Source: Caulobacter vibrioides OR37
Lineage (GTDB): Bacteria > Pseudomonadota > Alphaproteobacteria > Caulobacterales > Caulobacteraceae
Direction: 5' to 3'
NCBI RefSeq assembly: GCF_000372645.1
Contig: NZ_APMP01000030.1
Location: 1 to 57,194 of the forward strand
Length of the DNA: 57,194 nucleotides
Below the pieces are notes generated by a model that was given only the letters and a program-made list of their open reading frames with translations, made no database searches and was not told the DNA's origin. The translations under genes and the position numbers were made by a program. Of the stretch, positions 37,445 to 47,385 are shown piece after piece; the first letter of the stretch is position 1; the number at the start of each line of letters is the position of its first letter.

Positions 37445-37942
37445 TCAGCGCGTCGTCATGCCGGTGGCGGCCGCGTCGGCCATCGTCAGCGCCGTCACCC
37501 CCGGCTTGCGATCCTCGGGCAGGGAGACGTTCAGGATGTCGCCGTCCCGCGAGGCCGCGCTATAGCTGTCCGGATCGGGCGGCGGCGTCGCCGGACCATG
37601 GCGGCCCGGCGTGTAGGGCGGCATATCGGGCGCCGGGGGGAGGACGTCGCTCGGCGCATAGGCGACCATCTGGACTGGCGGCGCGCGCGTGGCCTGAATG
37701 AAGTCGGTCCCGACCACATAGTCCGGCGTGTTACCGGCGGGCCAGGCGGTCGGCTCGGCCACGGCCTCGAGCTGGGGCCGAGCGGGTTCCATCTGCGGCG
37801 TGAAGCCGGTGTCCTGGGGGCCGGTCCGCAACACGAACCCAGCCAGCAAGCCGACCAGCGCGCAGATCGGCGCGCCACAGGCGACGGGAGGGCTGAGGGC
37901 GAAGGTCCTCAGGCGATCGAGGGTCGGGTCCAGACGTTCCAT
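37445..37942 (-). CDS. Hypothetical single-pass membrane protein, Pro-rich
   Basis: A 165-residue protein. A short cytoplasmic head (MERLDPTLDRLRTFAL) is followed by one membrane helix (VACGAPICALVGLLAGFVLRTG) and a Pro-rich extracytoplasmic tail (PPAPDMPPYTPGRHGPATPPPDPDSY). No known domain. ATG at 37942 is the natural start; the frame extends upstream into the divergent LtrA gene and that part is not coding. It lies 40 bases upstream of prmA on the same strand. Confidence 0.6.
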   Translation of the reverse strand: MERLDPTLDRLRTFALSPPVACGAPICALVGLLAGFVLRTGPQDTGFTPQMEPARPQLEAVAEPTAWPAGNTPDYVVGTDFIQATRAPPVQMVAYAPSDVLPPAPDMPPYTPGRHGPATPPPDPDSYSAASRDGDILNVSLPEDRKPGVTALTMADAAATGMTTR

Positions 37943-38008
37943 TTCGCTAGAGCGCGTGAAACGGCGGATGGTTCTGGCCTCCGTGTCCTGGCTGTGGTCA
38001 ACCACGGC

Positions 38009-39178
38009 ATGGCCGACACCAAGACACCGCTGCTTCGAGAGCGCAAAGCCGACGAACATGCCCGCGTAACCTATGCGGAACTGTTCTTCGACCTGGTGTT
38101 CGTGTTCGCGGTCACCCAACTCTCGCACGCGGTGCTGCGCCATCCCGACGGCCCCGGTCTGGTCCATGCGACCCTGCTGCTGCTGGCGGTTTGGTGGTCA
38201 TGGATCTATACCGCCTGGGCGACCAACTGGCTGGATCCGGAACGCGGGCCGGTCAGATTGATGTTGTTCGCGATGATGGCCGCGGCCCTGGTGCTGGCGG
38301 CCGCCATCCCGGACGCCTTCGGAGAGCGAGGGCTGGCCTTCGCGGCCGGGCATGTCATCATGCAGGTCGGGCGCACGGCCTTTTTCTTGTGGAGCGCCTG
38401 GCGCGCGCCTCAGCATCGCGCCAATTTCGCGCGCATCCTCTGCTGGCTGACTTTCGCCGCCGTCTTTTGGATCGCCGGGGGCTTCGTCCGGGGGGAAGCG
38501 CGACTGGCGATCTGGGGTCTGGCCTTGGGGATCGAGTATCTCTCGCCGGCCGTCGGCTTCTGGACGCCCGGTCTTGGCCGCACCAAGAGCGAGGAGTGGA
38601 AGGTCGAGGGCGGCCACATGGCCGAGCGCTGCGCCCTGTTCACGATCATCGCCCTGGGCGAGTCGATCATTGTCAGCGGCAGCACCGTGATGGGAATGCC
38701 CTGGGATCCCCCCGTCATGGCGGCGTTCGCCAGCGCCTTCATATGCAGTCTGGCGATGTGGTGGATTTACTTTTCCTCGACCGCGGAGGCCGCCAGCAAG
38801 GCCATCGAGGAGGCGAGGGATCCCGGCGCTATCGCGCGCGTGGCCTACACCTACGCCCACATCCTGCCCGTGGCGGGCATCATCGTGGCGGCGGTCGGCG
38901 ACGAGTGGGTCATCCACCATCCGCTGGGCTCCGCCGACGTCAAGGTCGTGGCCGCGGTGATCGGCGGCCCGGCGCTGTTCCTATTCGGGACTTTGGTCTT
39001 CAAGCTGGCGGTGTTCCGGAGGGGATCGCCGACCCGCCTCATGGGGCTGGTCATGTTGGCCGCCATGGTTCCCGTGGCGGGACTGGTAAGCCCGCTGACA
39101 CTTTCGATCCTGACGAACCTTGTTCTCGTGCTGGTCGGCGGCGGCGAGACGTGGCTGATCGCGCGGAGGAGGACATGA
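38009..39178 (+). CDS. LtrA family (low temperature requirement A) membrane protein
   Basis: A 389-residue protein with about ten membrane helices. The family signature YAELFFDLVFVFAVTQLSHA is near the N-terminus, followed by WWSWIYTAWATNWLDPE and, later, GHMAERCALFTIIALGESIIVSG. Function is poorly known; the name comes from cold growth in Listeria. The ATG at 38009 has no clear ribosome site, and a GTG five codons upstream is possible. Four-base overlap (ATGA) with the kinase-like gene that follows. Confidence 0.85.
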   Translation: MADTKTPLLRERKADEHARVTYAELFFDLVFVFAVTQLSHAVLRHPDGPGLVHATLLLLAVWWSWIYTAWATNWLDPERGPVRLMLFAMMAAALVLAAAIPDAFGERGLAFAAGHVIMQVGRTAFFLWSAWRAPQHRANFARILCWLTFAAVFWIAGGFVRGEARLAIWGLALGIEYLSPAVGFWTPGLGRTKSEEWKVEGGHMAERCALFTIIALGESIIVSGSTVMGMPWDPPVMAAFASAFICSLAMWWIYFSSTAEAASKAIEEARDPGAIARVAYTYAHILPVAGIIVAAVGDEWVIHHPLGSADVKVVAAVIGGPALFLFGTLVFKLAVFRRGSPTRLMGLVMLAAMVPVAGLVSPLTLSILTNLVLVLVGGGETWLIARRRT

Positions 39179-39768
39179 GCGACGCGGGCGGCGACATCGG
39201 CCCGAGCGGCCGGCGGATCGCCGTGCTCGGCAATTCGGGCTCTGGCAAGTCGACCCTGGCCCGGGCCTTGGCCGCCCGCCTGGATATCCCGCATGTCGAG
39301 CTCGACGCTCTGAACTGGCAAGCCGATTGGCGGGGGCTCAGCACGGACGCGCCCGAGGAATGGGCTCGCGTCGTCGGCGAGGCCATAGCCGGCGAGACCT
39401 GGGTCACCGACGGCAACTATTCCAAGGGCGCGCTGCCCCAGATCTTGCCCCGCGCCACCGACATCATATGGCTGGACTATTCCCGCGCCGTGATCATGGG
39501 CCGCGTGCTGCGACGCTCCCTGCTGCGGGCGTGGTCCGGACGCGAGCTCTGGCCCGGCACGGGCAACCGCGAGGACTTCCGACGCTGGCTGCGCAAGGAC
39601 CACCCGATCCGCTGGACCTGGGACACGCACCTGTCCGCCAACGCCAAGCGAGAGGGCTATTGGGCCGATCCGGCGCTGGCGGGGGCCCGGAAACACCGGT
39701 TCAAGACGCCGGCGCGGACGCGGCGGTGGCTGGAGGCGATCCCACCCACGCCGCGCGCTCCCGACTGA
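39175..39768 (+). CDS. P-loop NTPase, FlaR/adenylate kinase-like (topology modulation type)
   Basis: A 197-residue P-loop kinase-like protein. Walker A is AVLGNSGSGKSTLARALA. HVELDALNWQADWRGLS and the WVTDGNYS strand are typical of proteins annotated as adenylate kinase or DNA topology modulation protein. IIWLDYSRAVIMGRVLRRSLLR and a basic tail follow. Substrate unknown. It is coupled to the LtrA-like gene by ATGA. Confidence 0.8.
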   Translation: MSDAGGDIGPSGRRIAVLGNSGSGKSTLARALAARLDIPHVELDALNWQADWRGLSTDAPEEWARVVGEAIAGETWVTDGNYSKGALPQILPRATDIIWLDYSRAVIMGRVLRRSLLRAWSGRELWPGTGNREDFRRWLRKDHPIRWTWDTHLSANAKREGYWADPALAGARKHRFKTPARTRRWLEAIPPTPRAPD

Positions 39769-39798
39769 CCCGCGCCGAAGGGCGTCGCCCGCGCGTCC

Positions 39799-42222
39799 TC
39801 AGGCCTTTTCGACGAAGCTGTCGATGACCTTCTTCTCGCCCGCCTTGTCGAAGGCGACGGTCAGCTTGTTGCCCTCGATCCCCGTCACCCTGCCGTAGCC
39901 GAACTTGACGTGGAACACCCGGTCGCCGCGCGAATAGGCGCTGTTGCTGGGGGCGGAGACCGCGACCAAGCGGCCTTCGCCCTCGATCGGGGCGGAGCGG
40001 GCCGAAGAGCCGGAGCGGACGCCGGCCGCGCCGCGCCAGGCCGCGCCGCGCTCGCCAAAGCCGGCCGTGCGCTCCTGGGCCCGTTTCCAGCCCGGGCTGT
40101 CATAGCTGCTGCCGGCCTGGAAGGCGGACGTGCCGGGATCGTCCCAGCGCGAGGCCGCCGTCGACTGCATACCCGGACCGCCGCCGTAATAGCCGGTCTC
40201 CGACGCCGCATCGACGTGGGCGATCGGCAGTTCGTCGACGAAGCGACTGGGCAGCTGCGACGTCCAGCGACCATAGACCTGACGGTTGGCCACGAAGCTG
40301 ATCCGCGCCTCCTCGCGGGCGCGGGTGATGCCGACATAGGCCAGGCGCCGCTCTTCCTCGAGGCCCTTCTCGCCCTTGTCGTCCATGCTGCGCTGACTGG
40401 GGAACACGCCTTCCTCCCAGCCGGGCAGGAAGACCAGCGGGAACTCCAGGCCCTTGGCCGAGTGCAGGGTCATGATCCAGACCGCGTCGCCGGTGGCCTC
40501 GCGGTCCAGGTCCATGACCAGCGACACGTGCTCCAGATAGGCTTCCAGCGTGTCGAACGCCCCCATGGACTGGACCAGTTCCTTCAGGTTCTCCAACCGC
40601 GTCTGGCTGGTCGGGCCCTTGTCGAGGCGCAGGGCGTCGGTATAGCCGCTCTCTTCCAGCACGGTCTCCAAGAGGCGCTGGTGGTGAAGGGTTCCGACGA
40701 GCGAGCGCCAGCGGTCGAGGTCGCGGATGAAGTTGCTGAGCGCCGTGCGGGTGCGGGCCGGCAGGTCGTCGCCGCCGATGATCACGCGGGCGGCCTCTAC
40801 GGTCGAAATCCCCTCCAGCCGGGCGATCTGCAGCAGCTTCTGCACCGAGGTGTCGCCGATGCCGCGCTTGGGCGTGTTGACGATCCGCTCGAAGGCCAGA
40901 TCGTCGTCGGGCGACTGGATCAGGCGCAGATAGGCGTGGGCGTCGCGGATCTCGGCCCGCTCGAAGAAGCGCGGGCCGCCGACCACCTTGTAGGGGATCT
41001 GCAGCATCACGAAGCGCTCTTCAAAGGCGCGCATCTGGAAGCTGGCGCGGACCAGGATGGCCATCTGGCTGTACTTGCGGCCGGCCTTCTTGGCGCGCTC
41101 GATCTCGTCGGCGATCAGGCGGCTCTCGGCTTCGCCGTCCCAGACGCCGCTGACCTTGACCTTCTCGCCGCCCTTGGCCGGGGTCCACAGGGTCTTGCCC
41201 AGGCGCCCCTTGTTGGCGGTGATCAGGCCCGAGGCGGCGGCCAGGATGTGCTCGGTCGAACGGTAGTTGCATTCCAGGCGCACGACCTTGGCGCCCGGGA
41301 AGTCGCGCTCGAAGCGCAGGATGTTGTCGACCTCGGCCCCGCGCCAGCCGTAGATCGACTGGTCGTCGTCGCCGACGCAGCAAACGTTCTGGCGGCCCTG
41401 GGCCAAGAGGCGCAGCCACAGGTACTGGGCGACGTTGGTGTCCTGGTATTCGTCGACCATCACGTATTTGAAGCGGCGCTGGAAGTCGTCCAGCACGTCC
41501 GGATGGCCGGTGAACAGGCTGATGTTGTGCAGCAGAAGGTCGCCGAAGTCGCAGGCGTTCAGGATTCGCAGGCGCTCCTGGTACTGGCGATACAGGGTGA
41601 TCCCCTTGCCGCCCGCGAACTCGCCGGCCTCGCTGGTCGGCACGCGGTCGGGCGTCCAGCCTCGGTTCTTCCAGCCGTCGATGATCTGCGACAGGATCCG
41701 GGGCGTCCACCGCTTGGCGTCGATGTTCTCGGCCTCGATCAGCTGTTTCAGCAGCCGTTCCTGATCGTCGGTGTCGATGATCGTGTAGTTCGACTTCAGC
41801 CCGATCAGCTCGGCGTGGCGGCGCAGGATCTGGGCGGCCACCGAGTGGAAGGTGCCCAGCCAGCGAAGACCCTCGGCCTCCGGGCCGATGATGTGGGTGA
41901 TCCGCTCGCGCATCTCGCGCGCGGCCTTGTTGGTGAAGGTGACGGCCAGCAGCTCCCACGGGCGGGCGCGGCCGGTGGCCAGAATATGGGCCAGGCGGGT
42001 GGTCAGGACGCGAGTCTTGCCGGTGCCGGCGCCGGCCAGGGCCAGCAGGGGCCCCTCGGTCGTTTCGACCGCTTCGCGCTGCTCGGGATTCAGGCCGTCC
42101 AGATAGTCGGGCGGGGACGCGCTCGTCGGCGGGCGGGCGCGGGCGAGGTCCGAAATGCGCGGGGAGGGCAGGTCGCCCGGGAACCCTTGCGAGGATTCCG
42201 GCGAGTCGTCGTCAGGAAACAT
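39799..42222 (-). CDS. uvrD: UvrD/PcrA-type DNA helicase
   Basis: An 807-residue superfamily 1A helicase. Walker A is GAGTGKTRVLTTRLAH (K69). MVDEYQDTNVAQY, QSIYGWRGAEVDNIL, VRLECNYRSTEHIL and VWIMTLHSAKGLEFPLVFLPG are motifs II, III, IV and V. The C-terminal tail has a KFGYGRVTGIEGNKLTVAFDKAG (PcrA/UvrD C-terminal tudor-like) domain that contacts RNA polymerase in PcrA. ATG at 42222 is used; it lacks a ribosome site, so a leaderless start or the TTG at 42240 is possible. Confidence 0.93.
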   Translation of the reverse strand: MFPDDDSPESSQGFPGDLPSPRISDLARARPPTSASPPDYLDGLNPEQREAVETTEGPLLALAGAGTGKTRVLTTRLAHILATGRARPWELLAVTFTNKAAREMRERITHIIGPEAEGLRWLGTFHSVAAQILRRHAELIGLKSNYTIIDTDDQERLLKQLIEAENIDAKRWTPRILSQIIDGWKNRGWTPDRVPTSEAGEFAGGKGITLYRQYQERLRILNACDFGDLLLHNISLFTGHPDVLDDFQRRFKYVMVDEYQDTNVAQYLWLRLLAQGRQNVCCVGDDDQSIYGWRGAEVDNILRFERDFPGAKVVRLECNYRSTEHILAAASGLITANKGRLGKTLWTPAKGGEKVKVSGVWDGEAESRLIADEIERAKKAGRKYSQMAILVRASFQMRAFEERFVMLQIPYKVVGGPRFFERAEIRDAHAYLRLIQSPDDDLAFERIVNTPKRGIGDTSVQKLLQIARLEGISTVEAARVIIGGDDLPARTRTALSNFIRDLDRWRSLVGTLHHQRLLETVLEESGYTDALRLDKGPTSQTRLENLKELVQSMGAFDTLEAYLEHVSLVMDLDREATGDAVWIMTLHSAKGLEFPLVFLPGWEEGVFPSQRSMDDKGEKGLEEERRLAYVGITRAREEARISFVANRQVYGRWTSQLPSRFVDELPIAHVDAASETGYYGGGPGMQSTAASRWDDPGTSAFQAGSSYDSPGWKRAQERTAGFGERGAAWRGAAGVRSGSSARSAPIEGEGRLVAVSAPSNSAYSRGDRVFHVKFGYGRVTGIEGNKLTVAFDKAGEKKVIDSFVEKA

Positions 42223-42365
42223 GGAACATATGTAGCACAAACCGCGCGGGGCTTAAGTCCCTTCGCGGGTCCGCGCGCCCGCCCCCGCGGCGGCGAGGGG
42301 AGGAACCTCCCGGCTCGCCTATCGTTGTTCCGCCAGAAACAACCTCAATGAATAGGGAGCCCCAG

Positions 42366-42551
42366 ATGGCCGGGGAAACCAGCGGCGGCGGCAACAGCGG
42401 CTTGGCCTTCATCGTGGGGGGGCTGGTGGTCCTGGTGGCCGTGCTCGCCTTCTCTATGTTCAACGGCGGCTTCAGCCACAGAAAGCAGGTCGACGTGAAC
42501 ATCTCGGCCTCGGCGCAGAAGCTGCCCGACGCGCCCAAGCCGGCGGGGTAA
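42366..42551 (+). CDS. Small single-pass membrane protein
   Basis: A 61-residue protein: a Gly/Ser-rich head (AGETSGGGNSG), one hydrophobic helix (LAFIVGGLVVLVAVLAFSMF), and a basic to polar tail ending in Pro/Ala. AGGGAG lies just upstream of ATG 42366; ATG 42348 in frame lacks a site. No family recognised. Probably cotranscribed with the next gene, four bases away. Confidence 0.55.
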   Translation: MAGETSGGGNSGLAFIVGGLVVLVAVLAFSMFNGGFSHRKQVDVNISASAQKLPDAPKPAG

Positions 42552-42555
42552 GGTC

Positions 42556-42804
42556 GTGAAGACCCTCGCGCGGGGCGGCCGCTCAACCCAGCGGCGTCCG
42601 CGCGGCGGGCTGATCTGGGGCTTGGCGCTGGTCGTCGCGTTGGCGATGGCGGTGTGGGGCGCCTGGCGCCTCGGCGTCATGTCCGGTGATCAGGCCGTTT
42701 GGCGCCAGGCCCTGCTCGCCGCGCCCCGGATCGCCCGACGCGCGCCCAATCCGCAACCGATCCCGCTCCCCACGCCACGGAAGCCGGGCGTAGAGCGGCG
42801 GTGA
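42556..42804 (+). CDS. Small basic single-pass membrane protein
   Basis: An 82-residue protein with a GTG start. A highly basic head (KTLARGGRSTQRRPRGG) is followed by one helix (LIWGLALVVALAMAVWGAWRLGV) and a Pro/Arg-rich tail. It directly follows another tiny membrane protein gene. Unknown function; it could be a non-coding frame, but the charge/helix pattern favours a protein. Confidence 0.4.
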   Translation: MKTLARGGRSTQRRPRGGLIWGLALVVALAMAVWGAWRLGVMSGDQAVWRQALLAAPRIARRAPNPQPIPLPTPRKPGVERR

Positions 42805-42816
42805 TCGGCGCTAGGC

Positions 42817-43047
42817 TTACATCGCGTTCGGTGGGTTCTGGCCGCCCGCCCGCGACAGCGCGAACACCCGGCAGGCCGAGGCCAGAGGCCGCCCGCCGCG
42901 CGCGCTGTCGATCCGCTGGACCAAGGCGGCCAGGCTGAGCCCCTCGGCCGTCGCCGCGCCGTCCAGCACCGCCCAGAACTCGGGTTCCAGCGCCAGCGAG
43001 GTGGCGTGGCCGGCCAGGTTCACCGACCGCTTCTTCAATCCAGCCAT
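42817..43047 (-). CDS. Ribbon-helix-helix domain protein (RHH_4 type)
   Basis: A 76-residue protein. KKRSVNLAGHATSLALEPEFWAVLDGAATAEGLSLAALVQRIDS is the ribbon-helix-helix_4 pattern, with the beta strand followed by two helices, and CRVFALSRA closes the fold. These are small presumed DNA-binding dimers common in alphaproteobacteria. It follows the DUF4169 gene by ten bases. Confidence 0.85.
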   Translation of the reverse strand: MAGLKKRSVNLAGHATSLALEPEFWAVLDGAATAEGLSLAALVQRIDSARGGRPLASACRVFALSRAGGQNPPNAM

Positions 43048-43057
43048 CGAATGGGCC

Positions 43058-43234
43058 TCAGTCCTCGCGCTTGGCGCCGTCGAGGTCGCGTTTGAGTTTT
43101 TCGGCGCGCGCGGCGTCGAGGGTCTTCTCGCCCTTGGTGCGGCCGAACCGGACCCGGTTCTCGGCGGCGCGAGCCTTGTCGTCGGCCTTGGCCTTGGCCT
43201 TGCGCGCTTGGTTCAGATTGACGATGTCGGCCAT
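43058..43234 (-). CDS. DUF4169 family small protein
   Basis: A 58-residue, highly charged protein. It reads MADIVNLNQARKAKAKADDK, then RAAENRVRFGRTKGEKTLDA and a lysine-rich end. The MADIVNLxxARK start and NRxxFGRTKxEK core are the DUF4169 pattern. Predicted helical and nucleic-acid-like in charge. Commonly found next to an RHH_4 gene, as here. Confidence 0.8.
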   Translation of the reverse strand: MADIVNLNQARKAKAKADDKARAAENRVRFGRTKGEKTLDAARAEKLKRDLDGAKRED

Positions 43235-43255
43235 TCTTCGTGGTCTTTCGGGCGC

Positions 43256-44161
43256 TTACGGGGTCTTCTTCCGGCTGGCCGGGCGGATGACCAGCGTTTC
43301 TTGCAGGCGCAGTGTCTGATCCTTCCTCAGCACCAGCGGAGCGCGGCCCGGGAAGACGCAGTTCTGCATCGAGCGCTCATTATAGAGCATCCAGCGCGTC
43401 ACCGCCTGTCCGTTCGCCTTGCAGGCCAGGCCCACCGTCCAGGCGGGCGTATTCGAGCCGCCTCGCCAGGCAAAACCCATCGACGGACCAGCGTCCACGG
43501 CCGCGCCGCCCGGCGCGATCGGCTTGCCGCCGGAGGCGAAGGTCAGCTGCTCCGGCTCCACCAGCCGCATCGAGAAGCCGCCGAAGCCGCGATCGTCATC
43601 GCTGCCCCCCAGCCCCAGGGCGTCGACGCGGGACGTGATAATCGTGTCGAACTCGACGCGCCGCGACCCGGCGGTCAGCGGCCGCACGGTAATCCGGGTC
43701 GTCTCGCGGGCAACATAGACCAGTTCCGGACCCGAATTGACCATCCAGTCGACGTCGACCGTCAGGGTCCCGCCGCCCTGAGGGTCGCCGAGGAAACGCT
43801 TCTCGCGGACGAAGTAGGACAGACCCTTCATGTACCAGCCGTCGGCGACCGACTTGCCGTCGGTCTGAACCTTCATCCACGCCCACCAGATCCCGCGCTG
43901 ATGGGGATGATCGCCGGGACCATCCTCGATTAGGGCGGTTCCGTCGGGGGCGTAGAGCGCGCCGACATAGTTGGCGCGGCCGGGCTGGGTCGCGGGATCC
44001 AAGGGCTTGGCGCGATAGACCAGCACCGTCTTACCAGCCTCGGTCAGGGTGACGGCGTCGTCGGCGAAGACGGCGTCGACCCGCTTGCCGATCGCCGGAT
44101 CGGCCAGGGCCGGTCCGGCCATGACGAGCAGCAGGGCGGCGAGAAGAGCGCGAACGGACAT
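43256..44161 (-). CDS. PmoA-like (DUF6807) exported protein
   Basis: A 301-residue protein with a signal peptide ending at ALADP. The hallmark GDHPHQRGIWWAWMKVQ and the YVARETTRITVRPL and SMQNCVFPGRAPLVLR strands fit the PmoA-like family. Members have little to do with methane oxygenase and are usually found with sugar-degradation genes; a carbohydrate-binding or lyase-like beta-sandwich is expected. No carbohydrate operon is adjacent here. Confidence 0.8.
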   Translation of the reverse strand: MSVRALLAALLLVMAGPALADPAIGKRVDAVFADDAVTLTEAGKTVLVYRAKPLDPATQPGRANYVGALYAPDGTALIEDGPGDHPHQRGIWWAWMKVQTDGKSVADGWYMKGLSYFVREKRFLGDPQGGGTLTVDVDWMVNSGPELVYVARETTRITVRPLTAGSRRVEFDTIITSRVDALGLGGSDDDRGFGGFSMRLVEPEQLTFASGGKPIAPGGAAVDAGPSMGFAWRGGSNTPAWTVGLACKANGQAVTRWMLYNERSMQNCVFPGRAPLVLRKDQTLRLQETLVIRPASRKKTP

Positions 44162-44321
44162 GGGCGCCTCCGAACGGTGAGGAACGTATCAAGAACAATC
44201 TTCGCGGGCGTGGCAAGCGAAACTTGACCGCTGAGGCGGCGGTTTCATGTCCAGCCCGGGGCTTTGGCTTGACCCTCTCCGGGAAGCAGACGCTTATCCC
44301 GCCGCATCGCGGAGGGTTTCG

Positions 44322-44957
44322 ATGTATAAGCTCTATGGTTCGCCCAGCACGGCCGGCACGGCTATCCACTGGATGCTGTTGGAACTGGACGTCCCGTTCG
44401 AGGCGGTCCTGCTGGATTTCGACAAGGGCGAGCACAAGACGCCGGACTATCTGGCGCTCAACCCGGACGGGGTGGTGCCGACCCTGATCGTCGACGGCGC
44501 TCCGGTGACCCAGATGGCCGGCATCGTGACGCTGCTGGCCGAGCGCCATCCCGAGGCGGGCCTCGCGCCGCCGGTCGGATCGTCGGAGCGCGCCCCCTAT
44601 CTCAGCTGGAGCTTCTGGCTGGCCAACAGCTTCCAGCCGCACTTCCGCGCCTGGTTCTATCCGCACGAGCCGGCCGGCGGCGAGGCCGTGGACGCCGTGA
44701 AGGAAGCGGCCCGCGTCCGCATCGAGCAGGGGCTGGCGCGCCTGGACGCGCATCTGGCGGATCGCGACGTCATCGTCGGCGATCGCTTCTCGACGGTGGA
44801 CCTGCTGGTGACGATCCTGTGCCGCTGGACGCGCAACATGCCCAAGCCGGCGACGGCGTGGCCGAACCTGAAGCGCTACCTAGACCGCATCCGCCAGCGG
44901 CCGGCGTTGCGCGAGGTCCATGCCCGCGAGGGCCTGACGGACTGGATCGACGGGTGA
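44322..44957 (+). CDS. Glutathione S-transferase family protein
   Basis: A 211-residue GST. The N-terminal thioredoxin fold begins MYKLYGSPSTAGTAIHWMLLELDVPFE. NPDGVVPTLIVDGAPVTQMAGIVTLLAERHP supplies the cis-Pro and the glutathione-site region, where the usual SxAI reads TQMAGI. The all-helical C-terminal domain includes the N-capping box (FSTVDLLVTIL). The active-site Ser may be S8 or S10. GGAGGG precedes ATG 44322. Confidence 0.88.
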   Translation: MYKLYGSPSTAGTAIHWMLLELDVPFEAVLLDFDKGEHKTPDYLALNPDGVVPTLIVDGAPVTQMAGIVTLLAERHPEAGLAPPVGSSERAPYLSWSFWLANSFQPHFRAWFYPHEPAGGEAVDAVKEAARVRIEQGLARLDAHLADRDVIVGDRFSTVDLLVTILCRWTRNMPKPATAWPNLKRYLDRIRQRPALREVHAREGLTDWIDG

Positions 44958-44960
44958 TCT

Positions 44961-45076
44961 CCTTTCCCCTGGATGGGGGAAGGGCGGGGGATGAGGGTGA
45001 ATTGCTGAGGTAGAGGGCGTGCCGCGTCCGGCGTCTTAGTCACCCCCACCCAACCCTCCCCCATCTAGGGGGAGGG
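44961..45076. repeat. Dispersed palindromic repeat element, copy 2
   Basis: Second copy of the element at 12894-13020, in the gap between the convergent GST and aminotransferase genes. The right-hand hairpin CCCTCCCCC-atcta-GGGGGAGGG (45054-45076) differs from copy 1 only in one loop base. The left-hand hairpin (44962-44983) has CCTTTCCCC in place of CCTTCCCCC. CACCCCCACCCAACCCTCCC is shared exactly with copy 1. Confidence 0.8.
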
Positions 45077-45087
45077 CGAAGACGAGC

Positions 45088-47137
<2,050 letters not shown>

Positions 47138-47182
47138 GTCCGCGACTCCTTACAGGGCCAAGGTTTTCCGTGACCTACGGCC

Positions 47183-47191
47183 TGTGGATAA
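47183..47191 (-). promoter_or_regulatory. Perfect DnaA box upstream of the parA-like gene
   Basis: TGTGGATAA on the plus strand reads TTATCCACA on the minus strand, an exact strong DnaA box, 46 bases upstream of the parA-like GTG. A GACTC (GANTC, CcrM methylation) site lies at 47144-47148, next to the ribosome site. DnaA might regulate this gene in Caulobacter; functional proof is lacking. Confidence 0.55.
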
Positions 47192-47272
47192 ATAACGCCA
47201 TCCTGTGAAGAACACGCAACCGAAATATCGCGACCGACGAGTATTGGCGTCCCCGGATCGTGGTCCGGCGCT

Positions 47273-47287
47273 TTAACCTTCTGTTAC
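47273..47287 (+). promoter_or_regulatory. CtrA-like box between parA-like and VTT genes
   Basis: TTAA-CCTTCTG-TTAC matches TTAA-N7-TTAA at seven of eight positions. It is 98 bases before the VTT gene and 136 bases before the parA-like gene, so it could serve either. Chance occurrence cannot be excluded. Confidence 0.4.
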
Positions 47288-47385
47288 GAAGAAGGACATT
47301 CGCTGTCTTGGCCCGAAATTCGCCTGTTTCCATTGCAACCAGCGCGGGCGCTTGACCCGGATGGCCGGTTGGGCGAGGAGGGCGC

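Noticed and set aside
39910..42351. 813-codon open frame on the plus strand
   Set aside because: Antisense to the UvrD-type helicase, whose helicase motifs are all present on the minus strand.
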